From assembly GCA_007258455.2 (NCBI GenBank), contig VDFB02193867.1:569350656-569414655 (forward strand): DNA of 64,000 nucleotides, in the 5' to 3' direction. Of the stretch, positions 1 to 11,324 are shown one piece after another. The notes below the pieces were generated by a model that worked only from the letters and a program-made list of their open reading frames with translations, had not been told where the DNA came from and made no database searches. The stretch's first letter is position 1. Every line of letters starts with the position of its first letter. The stretch comes from Sequoia sempervirens. Taxonomy: Eukaryota > Streptophyta > Pinopsida > Cupressales > Cupressaceae. The translations under genes were made by a program, and so were the position numbers.

Positions 1-475
1 CTTTTGGGACGGGTGTTGAAATGGGTTCAGAGAGTATAGGTTTGCTTTACCAAAACCTATCATTTGTTGTTGCTGCAACACACTTGTTATGCTTGGCCAA
101 GCAATATGGTTCATTATGTACATGTATGAATGAACTCTATGATTTCACTCTCTGCCATTCCTAGCATAGATCTTGCACTTTCTTTTCTAAATTGTAGATA
201 CAAATTGCATGTTGATGTATGGGAACACACCAGATTCACCTTGCAGGTTGTTCTCTTGCTAAAATTTTTGTGTAGGGTTGGGAATTCTTCAAGTCGAAAG
301 AATACCAAGGAAGCGTAAGCTTCGTGGTTGGGCAATAAAGCACTTCAACCATGTTCTTGTCTACTAGAGGAGGTGAGTGTTGAAGAAGAACCTTAGTCAT
401 TCCCAGACTATCATAGTCTATGATGTATCTTGATGTTATTCATTCATGTACTTGATGAGAAATGTACTATGTAAT
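1..475. other. Unassigned left flank of E1
   Basis: AT-rich sequence with only short overlapping ORFs on both strands and no recognisable protein. Because E1 (476-9467) is a clean insertion with a target duplication, this stretch should be continuous with 9468-10332, that is, part of the interior of the minus-strand element whose 5' LTR starts at 10333. This is inferred from the nesting order, not from any motif here. Confidence 0.4.
471..475. repeat. Target-site duplication of E1, left copy
   Basis: GTAAT directly before the left LTR. It matches ATAAT at 9468-9472 in four of five positions. This supports the E1 boundaries and a standard integrase-made 5-bp duplication. Confidence 0.7.
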
Positions 476-1575
476 TGTTGGAAACAAGCAACACTGAGAG
501 GGGGGTGGAATAAGTGTTGTGCAAATATTCAACTTTATTATTCTGTCATTTAACTTGCTTAACCATTCAAGAAAAGTAACATGCATCAACAAAAAGGAAA
601 TAATCACAACACCATAACACCACAATTTTTACGTGGAAACCCTGTTAGGGGAAAAACCACGGTGGATGGCCAATCCACAATATAATATGAGTATACCCAA
701 AATGAGAAGTATAAAATGGGAATGCACTTGCATTCAGGCTCACTGCCTAGAGCTCACTACTCAAAAGGAATAGGCTTACTACCCTATAGTGATTTGGAAT
801 AGATCCAAAAGAGTGAACTAATGAAATAGCATCCACAATGCCTGATTAGAGTTCCAATTAAGCTCTGTAGATATTCTGTTGTTCTTCTGACTGATTCAAC
901 AATTCTTCTCTGCTCTGCTCAACTCGCACTACAAAAATATTAATGCACAAGTGAAATTGTGAATAATCACCTAATCGCTCTTCTTGATGATCACAACACA
1001 CCACCACACTTCTTCACACAACAAAAGATATATTGAATCTCTTATATATATCTGCATCTAGAAATAAAATTGCTATAGGTTGGTCTTGATAAGACTTGGG
1101 AATATTATCAACTGTTGGCCCAAAATTACAATTGGATTTTCAATGTGGATCTAACAACGTTGGCTAGACTATAGCTGGGACCCATAATTAAATATTTGAA
1201 CATAAAAACATTTCAAATAATTTCACTTTACACATCCACAATGCATCACATTCACTGAGTTGGCTACAATGATGAAATAGACAAAAAAAATCCTACCGGA
1301 CCTCCAAGCTCTTAGAACGACTGATGCAACACTATAAGATTCAGTAATAAGATAATGTACATGCTCAACAAGTAATCACAGGAATCCACAACTCAAAATG
1401 ATGATCTGGTGAAGAAGACAGATTAACTGACTGACCGGATACCCTGTTCTTAAGTATTTTTCCGGTAACACACAATACTTCACTTTATCTGTTGGTATGA
1501 CTAGATGTTGATCTGTGGACCATGGAGATGACTTAAATTTCCATCAATGACAACACTAGAAGCCATATGCCAACA
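476..1575 (-). repeat. E1 3' LTR
   Basis: Left copy of the E1 LTR, 1100 bp, beginning TGTTGG and ending CCAACA. Nearly the whole length aligns by eye with 8377-9467. It keeps about 14 bases near 750 that are missing from the other copy. It contains the conserved hairpin at 632-661. The clear but imperfect match between the two LTRs means the insertion is old. Confidence 0.9.
632..661 (-). promoter_or_regulatory. Conserved hairpin in the E1/E2 LTR
   Basis: Outer stem CGTGG/CCACG encloses an inner CCC/GGG stem. The same fold occurs at 8533-8562 and 41832-41861. It lies in the first fifth of the plus-strand LTR view, which is near the end of the sense transcript or in R. A structural role in polyadenylation or strand transfer is inference. 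Confidence 0.45.
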
Positions 1576-1590
1576 ATATCCCTCTTTGGA
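1576..1590 (-). other. E1 polypurine tract
   Basis: Read on the minus strand this is a short purine run (AAAGAGGGATAT) directly beside the 3' LTR, the expected place for the plus-strand primer of an LTR element. It agrees with the orientation set by the PBS at 8363. Confidence 0.65.
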
Positions 1591-1788
1591 ATTGATGGCA
1601 ACACTTACTGAAAAATGACTAAGTGTTGAAGCTGGTAAGTATATTGCAAATTTAGAATATTGCTCCCCCTAAGAATGTCAAGGCATTTTTCACTGCACTC
1701 TCTCCCCCTTTGACATCAATGAAAAAATTGGGAAATCCAAAATTGCAAAATTGTTGTGACTTACAAAAATTTGAAGACGTCTACAAAT

Positions 1789-4118
1789 CTATTCTTTAGG
1801 CCACTTGTTTGATTCCCAGACACTTCTCAAACTCTCCAAAATGGTTATATGACCACAAAGAAGATATGCCAAAGTTTTTGTTGCTTCGAGACTTACTGGA
1901 TCAAGAGTGATCATAACATCTTTAGCTTCTTTCAGAGCATTTACCATCATCTCTATATTTGGACTTATCAATCCCCTGAGTTCACATACTTTGCCAATAA
2001 TCCTTTCATTTTCAAATTTCAAATTCTTTATTTGGTTGAACAAAGAAACCACTTGACTTTCTTGACTACAAACATTGCCAGCTAATGGGTCAAACGTATT
2101 GGAAATAGTGACCAATTCTTGTTCAATGTCTTTCACCTTCTTCTCATTTGCTTCAGTAAATTTTGACAAGACCAAGCAAGATTTGTACACTTGTCCTCCT
2201 TCAAACATAGAAATTTGAATATTTTTTATGCAGGTACATAGTAGAGCTTTGTCTTTGGCAATCAATTCATTTAGACTACCAACTCTCTTCTCCCTGAACT
2301 CCTTTTTCACTTTAACCATAGCAGATTTCTCAAAAGATTCAAAATGAGAATTTACAAAATTTATTAGCTTCTTTAACTCATTGGAGGAGGAACTTGATGG
2401 ATCCACAACATAAGTAGGCATTAATTTCTATAAAACTTCAGATGTAAGCTTTAGCAGTTCATTGTCCTCTATGTGAGATTTTAGTATCTTCTCACTTGCT
2501 TTGTCTTCAGAAATTTTAGCGACCTTCATCATCTGAATTGGAGATAAAGTAGATAGGTTAATTGAGCTTTCGTTTAACTCAGGATATGATTCTTCCTGAA
2601 GTTCTAATAGAGATTCCTTCACTTCCTCTATTCTGATTTCTTGATCCTTTTCCTTTTCAACCTTGGATTCTGATTTAGGATTGACATTAGGCATTTTAAA
2701 TTCTTCGGTATGCACCTCTTTTTCCTCAACTAGTAGCTCAACAGGAGCCTTAGCTGCCATAGGCAACTCTGTATTTTCCTCATTAGGAGAAGTCAAAATA
2801 TCCACAAATTCTGGAGGATTAGATACATTTATGTTCTCCCCATTCACATTCTCTTCTTCTAATTCATTTACCTCCACATTCACTTCCTCATTTCCTTGAG
2901 CATTTTTAGTATTGATTTCCTCAATGTTAATTTTTCCCCTTGACAAAAATTCTTCCAGAATTTCCTTAGTTTCACTGACAACAACGTCAGTTTCACCAAT
3001 CATGAGTTTATTTACCCTTGTTTTTCTCCTGAATTCCTTTTTAGCTTTCTCAAGGAATAAATCCATTTCTTCAATTGACATTTCCAGGCACAAATTGACA
3101 AGAACTCTCTTCCTCATATTTTCTTCTTTTGATAAGGAATTCAACCTCCTAGACTCCAAAGCATTATACAGAGTTACAAGCAAACCATACATGATTTCAA
3201 AAAGGACTTTATTGAAAACATTCATATGTTTTATTGTTGCTTCTTCAATAATTTTCTTACTGGATTCATCAAAGGTCTCATACCAATCACAGAGTGGCTT
3301 GAGATTCCCATCTTTTACAGCTGCATCCTCAACTTCCTCAACAAACATACTGGGCTTGTTAATATTGGCTTTTTCTTTGCTTCTCTTTTTCCAGAAGATT
3401 TTCTCTTATTCAATTTGACAACCTGTGTACCAGTATCCTTTATCTCTCTTACTACTTCTTTTGAATCAATTTCTTCCTCTTCATCAGCAGACACAACTTT
3501 TTAAGATCTAGTGCTTTTATTATTCTTCCTTTTTCTGGAAGCCTCAACTTGATTTGACTAAGTTGTGGGAGAACTTCTAGTGTGAGCAGGAGATGTTCCC
3601 GGACCGACTGATTTTGCCTCTTCTTTCTTCTTTGCTAATTCAGCTTCATCTCTTTTCCTTCTCACTTCTTTCAATTTTTGCACAGGAATGCCCATACTTT
3701 CTGCAAAAGCCTCTGTCTCTTTTCTTACTCTTCTGATTATCTTGGGATTTTTCAATTCAGAATGAACCTGTAATCTTTTCTCTACATAAGTACCAAACCT
3801 TTCTTCCTCCTGATCTAGTGGTGAGTTCAACAAGTGTTCAACATACATCCTCAAAATGTTCTCATCTACTTCATAACCCATAGGCATGATCCAAATAGTT
3901 CTAGGATCAACAACTTCCATATGGCATTGATCAATGTCTACCATGAAGCAAATAGTGTATGTGTACTGTTCCACTATTTAAGCAGGAATTCTTTCTTTGG
4001 CATGCATCAAATTCTAAATTTTTTTAAAGTATCCCCACAAGACTGTATTGCGGGTATGACGATCACCTAGTTCACATAACTTATTCCATATCTGAATAGC
4101 TACCGACATATCATTACA
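1789..4118 (-). pseudogene. E1 ORFX, C-terminal two thirds (unknown protein)
   Basis: I do not recognise this protein. Minus-strand coding runs from about 4118 to 1789 in several frames joined by stops and at least one frameshift. The first part (3558-4118) aligns by eye with E2 45233-45622: both have an IPxxxV-type start, a CxxxxxxP.xxW stretch and an LLNSP.D motif, followed here by a basic coiled-coil stretch rich in K, E and R. The next part (2428-3348) is very acidic with E/V/N-rich repeats. The last part (1789-2421) is predicted coiled coil by its heptad-like L/I spacing and ends shortly before the polypurine tract. A Lys/Arg-rich patch near 3510-3545 could be a nuclear localisation signal. 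The upstream part of the same protein lies at 5897-6560 beyond an inserted element. Function unknown; a structural or chromatin-binding partner for Gag is only a guess. Confidence 0.6.
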
Positions 4119-5400
4119 CCAGTGAACAGATAAAAAAAACACACACACAAAGAGAGACCCCCCTTTTTCACTCAATTAAGAATCCCCCCCTAACAAAAAA
4201 GATTTGGCACTTTATAAATCAATGTGTTTACAATGCTGGAGTTGTTTTCCAGAGTTTCACAAATGTCTAAAATAGACCCAAATACTGAAAGTATAATCAA
4301 ATCTTAGAATGAGAACCTCAAAATAGCACCAATGTGTAGTGCTCATAAAAATATTCACTTTGAAAAAATGAATCACCTCAATACAAGGTCATACGTGAAA
4401 GTTACATCCATTTGAAGTTCAAAAAAATGATGACTATGCTTTAGATCTGATGAAAAAACTGAATTTCTGGAAAACTGAAATAACTTGAGAAAAAAAAAAT
4501 CACACCACTGTAAAGAGCGTGAAATTTTACCCTAAATAAAAAAAATTGCAATGAAAAACGCCTCTGTATGACCGAGAACGGGCCCTCCGAAGTTGAGGTG
4601 CAAAAGTGAAAACTTCAATGGAGAGGGGTCTAGATTTTCAAAATATCATATCCGAAAAATTTGGTTGAGCTGCTGCTATATTTGGATACCTTCCAATATA
4701 GTTGAACTACCAAAAAATCTGCTAAAACTGAGGAGGGTACAAAGGCCAATGTAGCAAGTACGACAAGAATTTTATATTGAATTTTAATAAAATTTAATTT
4801 TTATTTTTAAATCAAGAAAACCTTCAAAAAGGGATCGAACCCCTATGAAAGAAAATGCAGCCATTCAAAATGTGTACTCAGCATTTAAGTTGTACGTACC
4901 TTTTAGAGGCAAGGAGTATTGATGATACAGGGCCGTGTATAGGTGGGGTCGTACGACTTTGTCTGTTCAAATTTTTTTTGCCTTGAAAATGACTTTCTTT
5001 AAAATTGACAAATTGACAGTCAATCTTTAGGTTTTGACGCCTTTTGAGTGCGATGGCGAGGTCCATTTGGGCTGAAAATGCACCAAAAGATCAACTACCT
5101 TCAGGAACCTCTCTAAAAACCTTTGTTTCAATCCTTCACAAATCTCACACCCGATGTTTGATTTGGATGAAATAAAAGTCAATTTTGAATTTTTCGGCTG
5201 CTCTAAACTCATTGGTGAGTTGAATGTCTCCAAAAAGCTCCTAAATACTTGCAACAAAATGCAATCGAAAAAAACCCCCTAGAAACTGAGATCTCTATCA
5301 AGCGTTTTTGCTTCTCCAAGTCATCATCAGATGCAAGAGAAGAGCATAATTTTCTTTCAATAATGGATTGAACAAACTACTAACCTACAACTCACAACCA

Positions 5401-5412
5401 GCTCTGATACCA
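5401..5412 (-). other. Primer binding site, nested element
   Basis: Minus-strand TGGTATCAGAGC, the usual plant initiator-methionine tRNA site, directly abutting the LTR that starts at 5413. The 12 bases match the expected sequence exactly. Confidence 0.85.
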
Positions 5413-5879
5413 TGTTATATTTGGTTGTGAAACCACCCAAGATCAAAGTGACTGAAGGAAAGCAAGATAAGAACCCAAAGATGAACAAAACTCAACACTC
5501 TCCTAGCATTGAACTAGAATCACAATTTGAGCTAGTATTCTCATTAGCATAGGGAGAGGTGAGGGCTTGTTTATATAGAAAAATATAGGCATATAAAACC
5601 AAGAGGAACAATAACTCCCCTTAACCCATAATAGGTGGGAGGTTTTACCTACTTGGTAAATGCCAAATACATGGTTATGCCAACTCAGGTAAAGACAAAA
5701 AATGGTTATGGGGAGGTGGAAAATAAGTCCAAAAGAGGGTGTGACATTCAACTACCCAAAGGTGGGTGTGAATGACACATGTGATTGTAGGATTATAACA
5801 CATGTCCTCCTCCTAACCATTGTAATATAACCTAAGCAAGCTTAATAATGTGTGTAGGAAAAATAAATATTCCCTAACA
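5413..5879 (-). repeat. 5' LTR of the nested element
   Basis: 467 bp starting TGTTATATTTGG and ending CCCTAACA, with a TGTTA/TAACA inverted repeat at the ends. A minus-strand TATA box lies at 5571-5577, well placed for transcription toward the PBS. Confidence 0.7.
5571..5577 (-). promoter_or_regulatory. TATA box in nested LTR
   Basis: TATATAA on the minus strand, about 165 bases upstream of the PBS, consistent with the U3/R boundary of a short LTR. Confidence 0.5.
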
Positions 5880-5896
5880 TAAGGAAAATAAAAAAC

Positions 5897-6560
5897 CTAC
5901 ACCAACAGGTATCTCACCCGAGAAGTAGAAAAAAAACATATCAGTAGGTTACCGTATTTGAATATGTTCTTCATATCCTTCTTGATTTTACCCAAATTCT
6001 CCAATAACTGGCTTCTGAACAGTTCACATAAATCATAGTCTGCATTATGTTTGACCATTTCATATGCTGTGTAGATAGTTGTGCTGGATATTGAATTCTC
6101 CTGACTTGAGTGATAAATCTTATATCTGATAACCATTGATGCAAATTTTACATCCACTATGGCAATATCGTCTATCGTCATTGCTCTTCTGTCCCATTTC
6201 GAGCTTGTCGCATTAGTAAACTTATCATTCTTTACAAATTTCAAAACTGGAAGCTTACCGGTGGAATTTAATCCAGTAACTGCACATAGAGCTTCTTTTG
6301 TGATTTTGAATGGCACATCCAACCACATGAATTCATCATGGACACGGCTCAACAAATATCCAACCCATTCATCTTCTTCAAATATTGGGAATTTCACAAA
6401 TTGCGCAAATTTCTTATCTTCTAGGGTTTTAAATTCCAGTTTCACAGTATAGTCTTATTGAATTATATGATGAGAGTGTACAAATTCATCAAATGAGAGG
6501 TTCCAAAATCTTCAATGTTTGCATGCACATAAGCCCTAATATCCTCAATATGCAGGACTA
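5897..6560 (-). pseudogene. E1 ORFX, N-terminal part (unknown protein)
   Basis: Minus-strand coding starting upstream of 6445 (one TAA at about 6456 interrupts it) and running to 5897, where the nested element cuts in. It aligns by eye with E2 45640-46060: a VHDEFMWL-type block followed by I....L..VTGL...G..P, then a YDLCEL-R-QLL-NL block. The first block is loosely reminiscent of proteins annotated as putative plant transposon or plant-mobile-domain proteins, but the resemblance is too weak to assign. Because it lies right after gag and before the acidic coiled-coil part at 1789-4118, it occupies the position pol would have in an autonomous Copia element. Confidence 0.6.
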
Positions 6561-7117
6561 TGTACGACACCGATGAAAATGCACCTATGGATTATGTATC
6601 TATAGACTTATACAAATGCCATTTGAACTTTGGATGCGGCCTATCCTTAACTTCGACTACTAGAGGAGTAGACATGATTGCAATCACACAAATTTACAGG
6701 TTTTCAATAAATACCTTTCGGGGATGAAGACAAAATTTGATTGCAAATTCACCTTTTTGCTTGAGTCTCTCCACAAATTCGCAATGATCACTTCAGAGCA
6801 CTCCAAATTGCTTTCTCTAAACACAATATGACAAATAAGGGTTGAAGCTTTTCATTTTATTGTCCAATACCTAACTTCTTTTTTTTGCAATAAATGCCCT
6901 TGCCCTAATTCATTCAGTTTCCTTCCTTTCAGGCACCGAGATAGATGGCTCTTATGAAGATCTCCAATATGCTTCACTAATGCTTCTAATTGGTCGAACA
7001 ACATTTGAAAAGCATCAACTCTCCTACTGGACATATTTGGATTCCAGTATCACTCACTTGCCAGAGGGGGGTTTAAGAGTTTTTCTTGATAGCTCCCCCT
7101 AAGCCAGAGACCTAAAA
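6561..7117 (-). other. Linker between E1 gag and ORFX
   Basis: Short minus-strand ORF (6852-7034) of about 60 codons with a helical, charged composition, flanked by non-coding AT-rich DNA. It may be the C-terminal tail of Gag or the beginning of ORFX in another frame. A T-rich/pyrimidine run near 7085-7092 is purine-rich on the sense strand. No domain recognised. Confidence 0.35.
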
Positions 7118-8340
7118 TTAATTCCCTGAGGAATTACCAGAAGTTGCTTCTAGTATAGGTCCATTTCCTTCTATAGAGGGATTCTTCTTTACCCATTTCT
7201 TCTGCATTTGTTTTCCGATCACATCAGTAGTAACTTTTCCTTTTCCTTTAACATCTTGTTGCATGTTATGATTTACCAAACCTCTTCTGTTCCAACATAA
7301 TCTAGCAATGTGGCCAGATTTGTTGCAATTGTAGCACACAACACTTCTCTTTCCAGACCAACTGTTCCATTGACTTTGACTTGACCTGCATTGATTAGAA
7401 ATATGTCCAAGTCTATTGCATGCATAGTATTTGACATCTCTATGAAAGTTATTCATCACAATTTTGCATTCGCTTGATTTGTGACCATATTTATAGCAAC
7501 TAAAACACTGACCTGAGAATGATGGTCTACTTGTATTCACCCTACTTCTACACTGAGAAGCCATATGACCAAATTTGTTGCAGACATAACAATACCCATT
7601 AAATATTTGAGCATTTGGTTTCCTTACCAGATTTCTTCTGCCTCCTTCCATCTGTCTTCCTTGTTTGAATCCTCCTTGTCCGAAATTCCTTTGTCCAAAG
7701 TTCCTTTGTCTAGATTTGGAACTTTCCCCTTCTTCATATCCAAGACCTCGTCTGTCACCATCAGTCCTTTGTCCTTTGATCAGTTCATCAAGTTTGGCTG
7801 AGCTTGCTTTGAATTTCTCCTTATACTCATTTGCAGTTGCAAGTTCATTTATGAGATCATCAAGCTGCTTTTCAAGTAGTTCTTCATTGTTCTTGGATTG
7901 CTTGAATTCATTATCTAATCAACTACATTGTTCATACTTTTGTTTTAAAGACTGTGCAAGCTTCTCTTCATTCTTCTTTCTATCCTCAATCTCCTTGGTC
8001 ATTCTCATCATGATAGATTCCATCTCATGCTTCAAGACAACATTCTCTTTGGAAAAAATTTCACATTCTTCTATTTTCTCTTTCAGAGCCAGACTGAGTT
8101 GTTCATCTTCCATGATTTTGTTCTTCTATTTGAGTTGACCACATAATTCTTTTCTTTTCTCCCTTGATTCATTGATTTTGTCTTTTAGTGACTGAATGAA
8201 CTTTTCTGCATTCTCAATATTTTCTTGCAGTTCCCGGTTCTCATATTTTGACTAATCTAGATCATCAAGGGCCACCATAAGTTGTTGTTGAATGCTTCTT
8301 GTATCCGTTGAAAACAACCTTCTAGGATCTCCCCAAGCTA
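7118..8340 (-). pseudogene. E1 Gag-like protein: coiled coil plus four zinc knuckles
   Basis: Gag binds and packages the element RNA in cytoplasmic particles. Reading from about 8340 downward: a glutamate/lysine-rich coiled coil (8340-7800), a basic RG/Q-rich linker, then four knuckles. Those at 7552-7592, 7466-7507 and 7295-7336 have intact CX2CX4HX4C spacing; the one at 7389-7430 has lost its first cysteine (Tyr instead). A single TGA at about 7916-7918 interrupts an otherwise open frame. The space between the PBS (8374) and the knuckles is only about 240 codons and is coiled coil, so the usual Copia capsid domain appears to be missing or replaced. Four knuckles instead of the one usual in Copia Gag is unusual; E2 has a decayed version of the same array. 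Confidence 0.75.
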
Positions 8341-8362
8341 TAAGACTTCTTCCGAGGAACTA

Positions 8363-8374
8363 GCTCTGATACCA
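8363..8374 (-). other. E1 primer binding site
   Basis: Minus-strand TGGTATCAGAGC followed by TAG, two bases from the LTR start at 8377. It is complementary to the 3' end of plant initiator methionine tRNA, the primer used by most Copia and many non-autonomous plant elements. Confidence 0.9.
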
Positions 8375-8376
8375 AT

Positions 8377-9467
8377 TTTTGGAAACAAGCAACACTTAGA
8401 GGGGGGGGGAATCAGTGTTGTGCAAAAATTCAACTTTATTATTCTGTCATTTAACTTGCTTAACCATTCAAGAAAAGTAACATGCATCAACATAAAGGAA
8501 ATAATCACAACACCATAACACCAAATTTTTTATGTGGAAACCCTGTTAGGGGAAAAACCATGATGGATGGCCAATCCACAATATAATATGAGTATACCCA
8601 AAATGAGAAGTATAAAATGGGAATGCACTTGCATTTAGGCTCACTACTCAAAAGGAATGGACTTAATGCCCTATAATGATTTGGAATATATCCAAAAGAG
8701 TGAACTGATGAAATAGCATCCACAATGCCTGATTACAGTTCCAATTAAGCTCTATAGATAATCTATTGTCCTTCTGATTAATTCAACAATTCTGCTCTAC
8801 TTCGCTCAACTCACACTACAAAAATGTTAATGCACAAGTGAAACTATGCATAATCACCTAATCGCTCTTCTTGATGATCGCAACACACCACTACACTTCT
8901 TCTTCACACAACAAAAGATATATCAAATCTCTTATATATATATCTGCATCTAGAAATAAAACCGCTATAGGTCGGTCTTGCTAAGACTTGGGAATATTAT
9001 CAACTGTTGGCCCAAAATTACAATTGGATTTTCAATGTGGATCTAACACCGTCAGCTAGACTATAGCTAGAACCCATAATTAAATATTTGAACATAAAAA
9101 CATTTCAAATGATTTCGCTTTACACATCCACAATGTGTCACATTCACTGAGTCGGCTACAATGAACAAATAGACAAAAAACATCCTACCGAACCTCCAAG
9201 CTCGTACAACGACTGATGCAACACCATAAGATTTAATAATAAGATAACGTAAATGCTCAACAAGCAATCACGAGGATCCACAACTCAAAATGATGATCCG
9301 GTGAAGAAGATAAATTAACTGACTGACTAGATGCCCTGTTCTTAAGTATTATGCCGGTAACACATAGTACTTCACTTTATCTTCCGGTATGACTAGATGT
9401 TGATCTGTAGACCATGGAGATGACTTCAGTTTCCATCAATGACAACACTAGAAGCCATATTCCAACA
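8377..9467 (-). repeat. E1 5' LTR
   Basis: Right copy, 1091 bp, ending CCAACA. The start reads TTTTGG where the other copy has TGTTGG, so the terminal TG has mutated. It lacks about 14 bases present in the left copy between two CTCACT repeats, a likely slippage or microhomology deletion. Confidence 0.9.
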
Positions 9468-9472
9468 ATAAT
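9468..9472. repeat. Target-site duplication of E1, right copy
   Basis: ATAAT directly after the right LTR, one mismatch from GTAAT at 471-475. Confidence 0.7.
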
Positions 9473-10318
9473 GACACTGTGGCCTTAGGTTCCATGTAAA
9501 TATTGACATTATAATTTGATTTTTGAAGTGAACATAAGAATCTTTAACTCATTTTAAATGGACATGTGTAGCTATGATTGAATTTAGCCACTAGTTATGT
9601 CTTTTTAATTTGGATTATATTCTGTGTCATTTACAATAATAATAATTAAGTAATAATCAGGAATGGGTTATTACAATTTCAAGGATCTAAAAATCCTTTC
9701 AATTACATAGAGTGACTATTCAAATAGTCAAGTGGAGAGTATCCCTTGGATTCACTCTTTGACACATAACTTAATGGGGTATACCCTACAAAATTTTGTT
9801 CATCTCTCATTTGTTCATATCTATCCCAAAATGGATAATAAGCTTCAGTTTTATCATCTGATACATATTTGCCAGGTACATAGCCCTCTAGTTCATTACT
9901 TGAGGAAATTACAATCACTTCTGACATCAGAAGAACTCTAGGGTCCCTAAATATGAATGTTGGACTGATACTCCCTTCTGAGAGAATATCCCTGGAAAGT
10001 GACAAGGAATTAAACTTTCCTGGTGAAATTGGCTTTCTCCTTCATCTTTCTCTTAACTTCACTAATCCGATAAAGAGTGTGACTGAAGGTTTCAGTATCA
10101 CTTAACTATACAACATTATCATAGTTGGTACCCTCTATCGTACGAACAATGGCCTCTTTTTCCTTCTTGGTTGTCAAGTAGCGCTCATTTTTTATTATTG
10201 ACTTTCATGTAGTTAATTTGAGATGCACCATCCCGACACAAGAATTCCAAACATTAGTCTTATTTAATGTTGGACGAGAAGTATGATGAGCACATAGGTT
10301 CCAAAGCTAAACCTGGTA
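9473..10318 (-). other. Leader/interior of the element whose 5' LTR is 10333-13621
   Basis: Lies just downstream (minus strand) of the PBS at 10319. One minus ORF (9703-10005) of 100 codons has imperfect repeats of a GY.P...Y motif but no family I can name. The rest, about 10005-10310, contains scattered lysine-rich reading frame pieces with stops. Could be a decayed leader or gag start. Confidence 0.35.
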
Positions 10319-10330
10319 GCTCCGATACCA
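10319..10330 (-). other. Primer binding site
   Basis: Minus-strand TGGTATCGGAGC, one mismatch from the initiator-methionine tRNA site, two bases from an LTR start (TGTAAC) at 10333. Confidence 0.65.
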
Positions 10331-11324
10331 CGTGTAACATGCCAATTGCTCATGCAAGAAAATTTCCTAAGTTTTCACTTTCAAGTAAATAAACTATGTT
10401 TCAAACCATTGTAATAACATTTTTATTTTCTAATGAGAGAAAGAATAAACATAAATGACACAAAAAATTGCATTCATTGATTTCATTTTCAATACAATAA
10501 TCATCATGTTAAAATAATTCCAAGATTATACAAACAATTACATACATAGCTCAACCGAGATTCAAAGCAATAGATACAAATGGTCCCAGAATCTTCTTCA
10601 GAACTTGAACGCCAGTTGAGGAGGAGAAGCATCACTCAAGCACTTTTCCACCAACCACATACTCATGTGCGGTCCCCTACACATCTATCATTTGATAGAT
10701 GGCCCTACCCTTCAACGAAGATATTGGTGAAGAAAACACGTAACATTAACCTTAATAAGCTTAGTGATGTGCCCTACATAACTAGAACTTGTAAACCTTA
10801 CAATCCTGATCTATCATGCATAAAAAGGAACATGTTGAACTGACAGTGGAGTCAATGGAAAGTACACTACTTTGGCCAAAGTATTCTCACTCAATACTTT
10901 GAGTGATAGCCATCCTATTCACAAACACTACCCTAACTAATTACCATTATATCTATGCATAGGTAAACCTTCAATAGGTAATCATAACCTCCAATTTAAC
11001 CTTTTCCCTTTCCTAATTCACAATGACATCTCTACCAAATAACATAGGTAAAACATAAGTTACCCCCCCTTCAATGGATAACCTAACCTTAGGTATAACT
11101 CATAAGCTTTGAAAGTTCACAAAGTAACTTAACAAGCTATTTCTAATTTGTCATTCATAGTATGTAGTACTAATGACATCAATCAATATCTCCTTAATAA
11201 GGAGTAAATATAAACACTTGCATGGAAATCACATATGTTGTTATGTGGAGCTTAATCAGACTCGAAGGTTAAATTTCCTCCACTTTTATTGGTGCAGTTT
11301 CCCCCCAAATTATTTAACAGGGGT

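Larger units (their letters stand above)
4120..5879 (-). mobile_element. Truncated LTR element nested in E1 ORFX
   Basis: The right end is a 5' LTR on the minus strand (5413-5879) with an adjacent PBS (5401-5412). The left part (4120-5400) is non-coding AT-rich leader-like sequence with no second LTR, so the element lost its 3' end. The insertion point is inferred because ORFX homology to E2 stops near 5900 on one side and resumes near 4118 on the other. The left edge is therefore approximate (plus or minus 30 bp). Confidence 0.6.
476..9467 (-). mobile_element. E1: non-autonomous LTR retrotransposon with gag and ORFX, no pol
   Basis: Two direct repeats of about 1.1 kb (476-1575 and 8377-9467) flank a 6.8-kb interior. 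An initiator-methionine-type primer binding site lies beside the right LTR and a purine tract beside the left one, so the element reads on the minus strand. The LTR ends form TGTTGG/CCAACA inverted repeats. The interior encodes a coiled-coil plus zinc-knuckle Gag-like protein and then an unknown protein (ORFX). I see no protease, reverse transcriptase, RNase H or integrase, so movement would need proteins from an autonomous relative, presumably Copia-type by the PBS. E2 at 41668 carries a related LTR and related proteins, so this is a family rather than one wreck. A smaller element sits inside ORFX. Confidence 0.88.

Noticed and set aside
2663..3504. Plus-strand Ser/Phe-rich ORFs opposite ORFX
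   Set aside because: Shadows of the acidic minus-strand ORFX; composition is what E/K-rich coding gives on the opposite strand.
4120..4200. 3' LTR of the nested element in E1
   Set aside because: A TAACA word exists at 4188-4192 but nothing upstream matches 5413-5879, so no second LTR is supported.
7565..8138. Plus-strand Ser/Phe/Leu-rich ORFs opposite E1 gag
   Set aside because: Shadow of the minus-strand Gag coiled coil and linker.
10580..10843. Plus ORF of 87 codons
   Set aside because: Lies in the R-U5 part of the minus-strand LTR; no family resemblance, likely chance.
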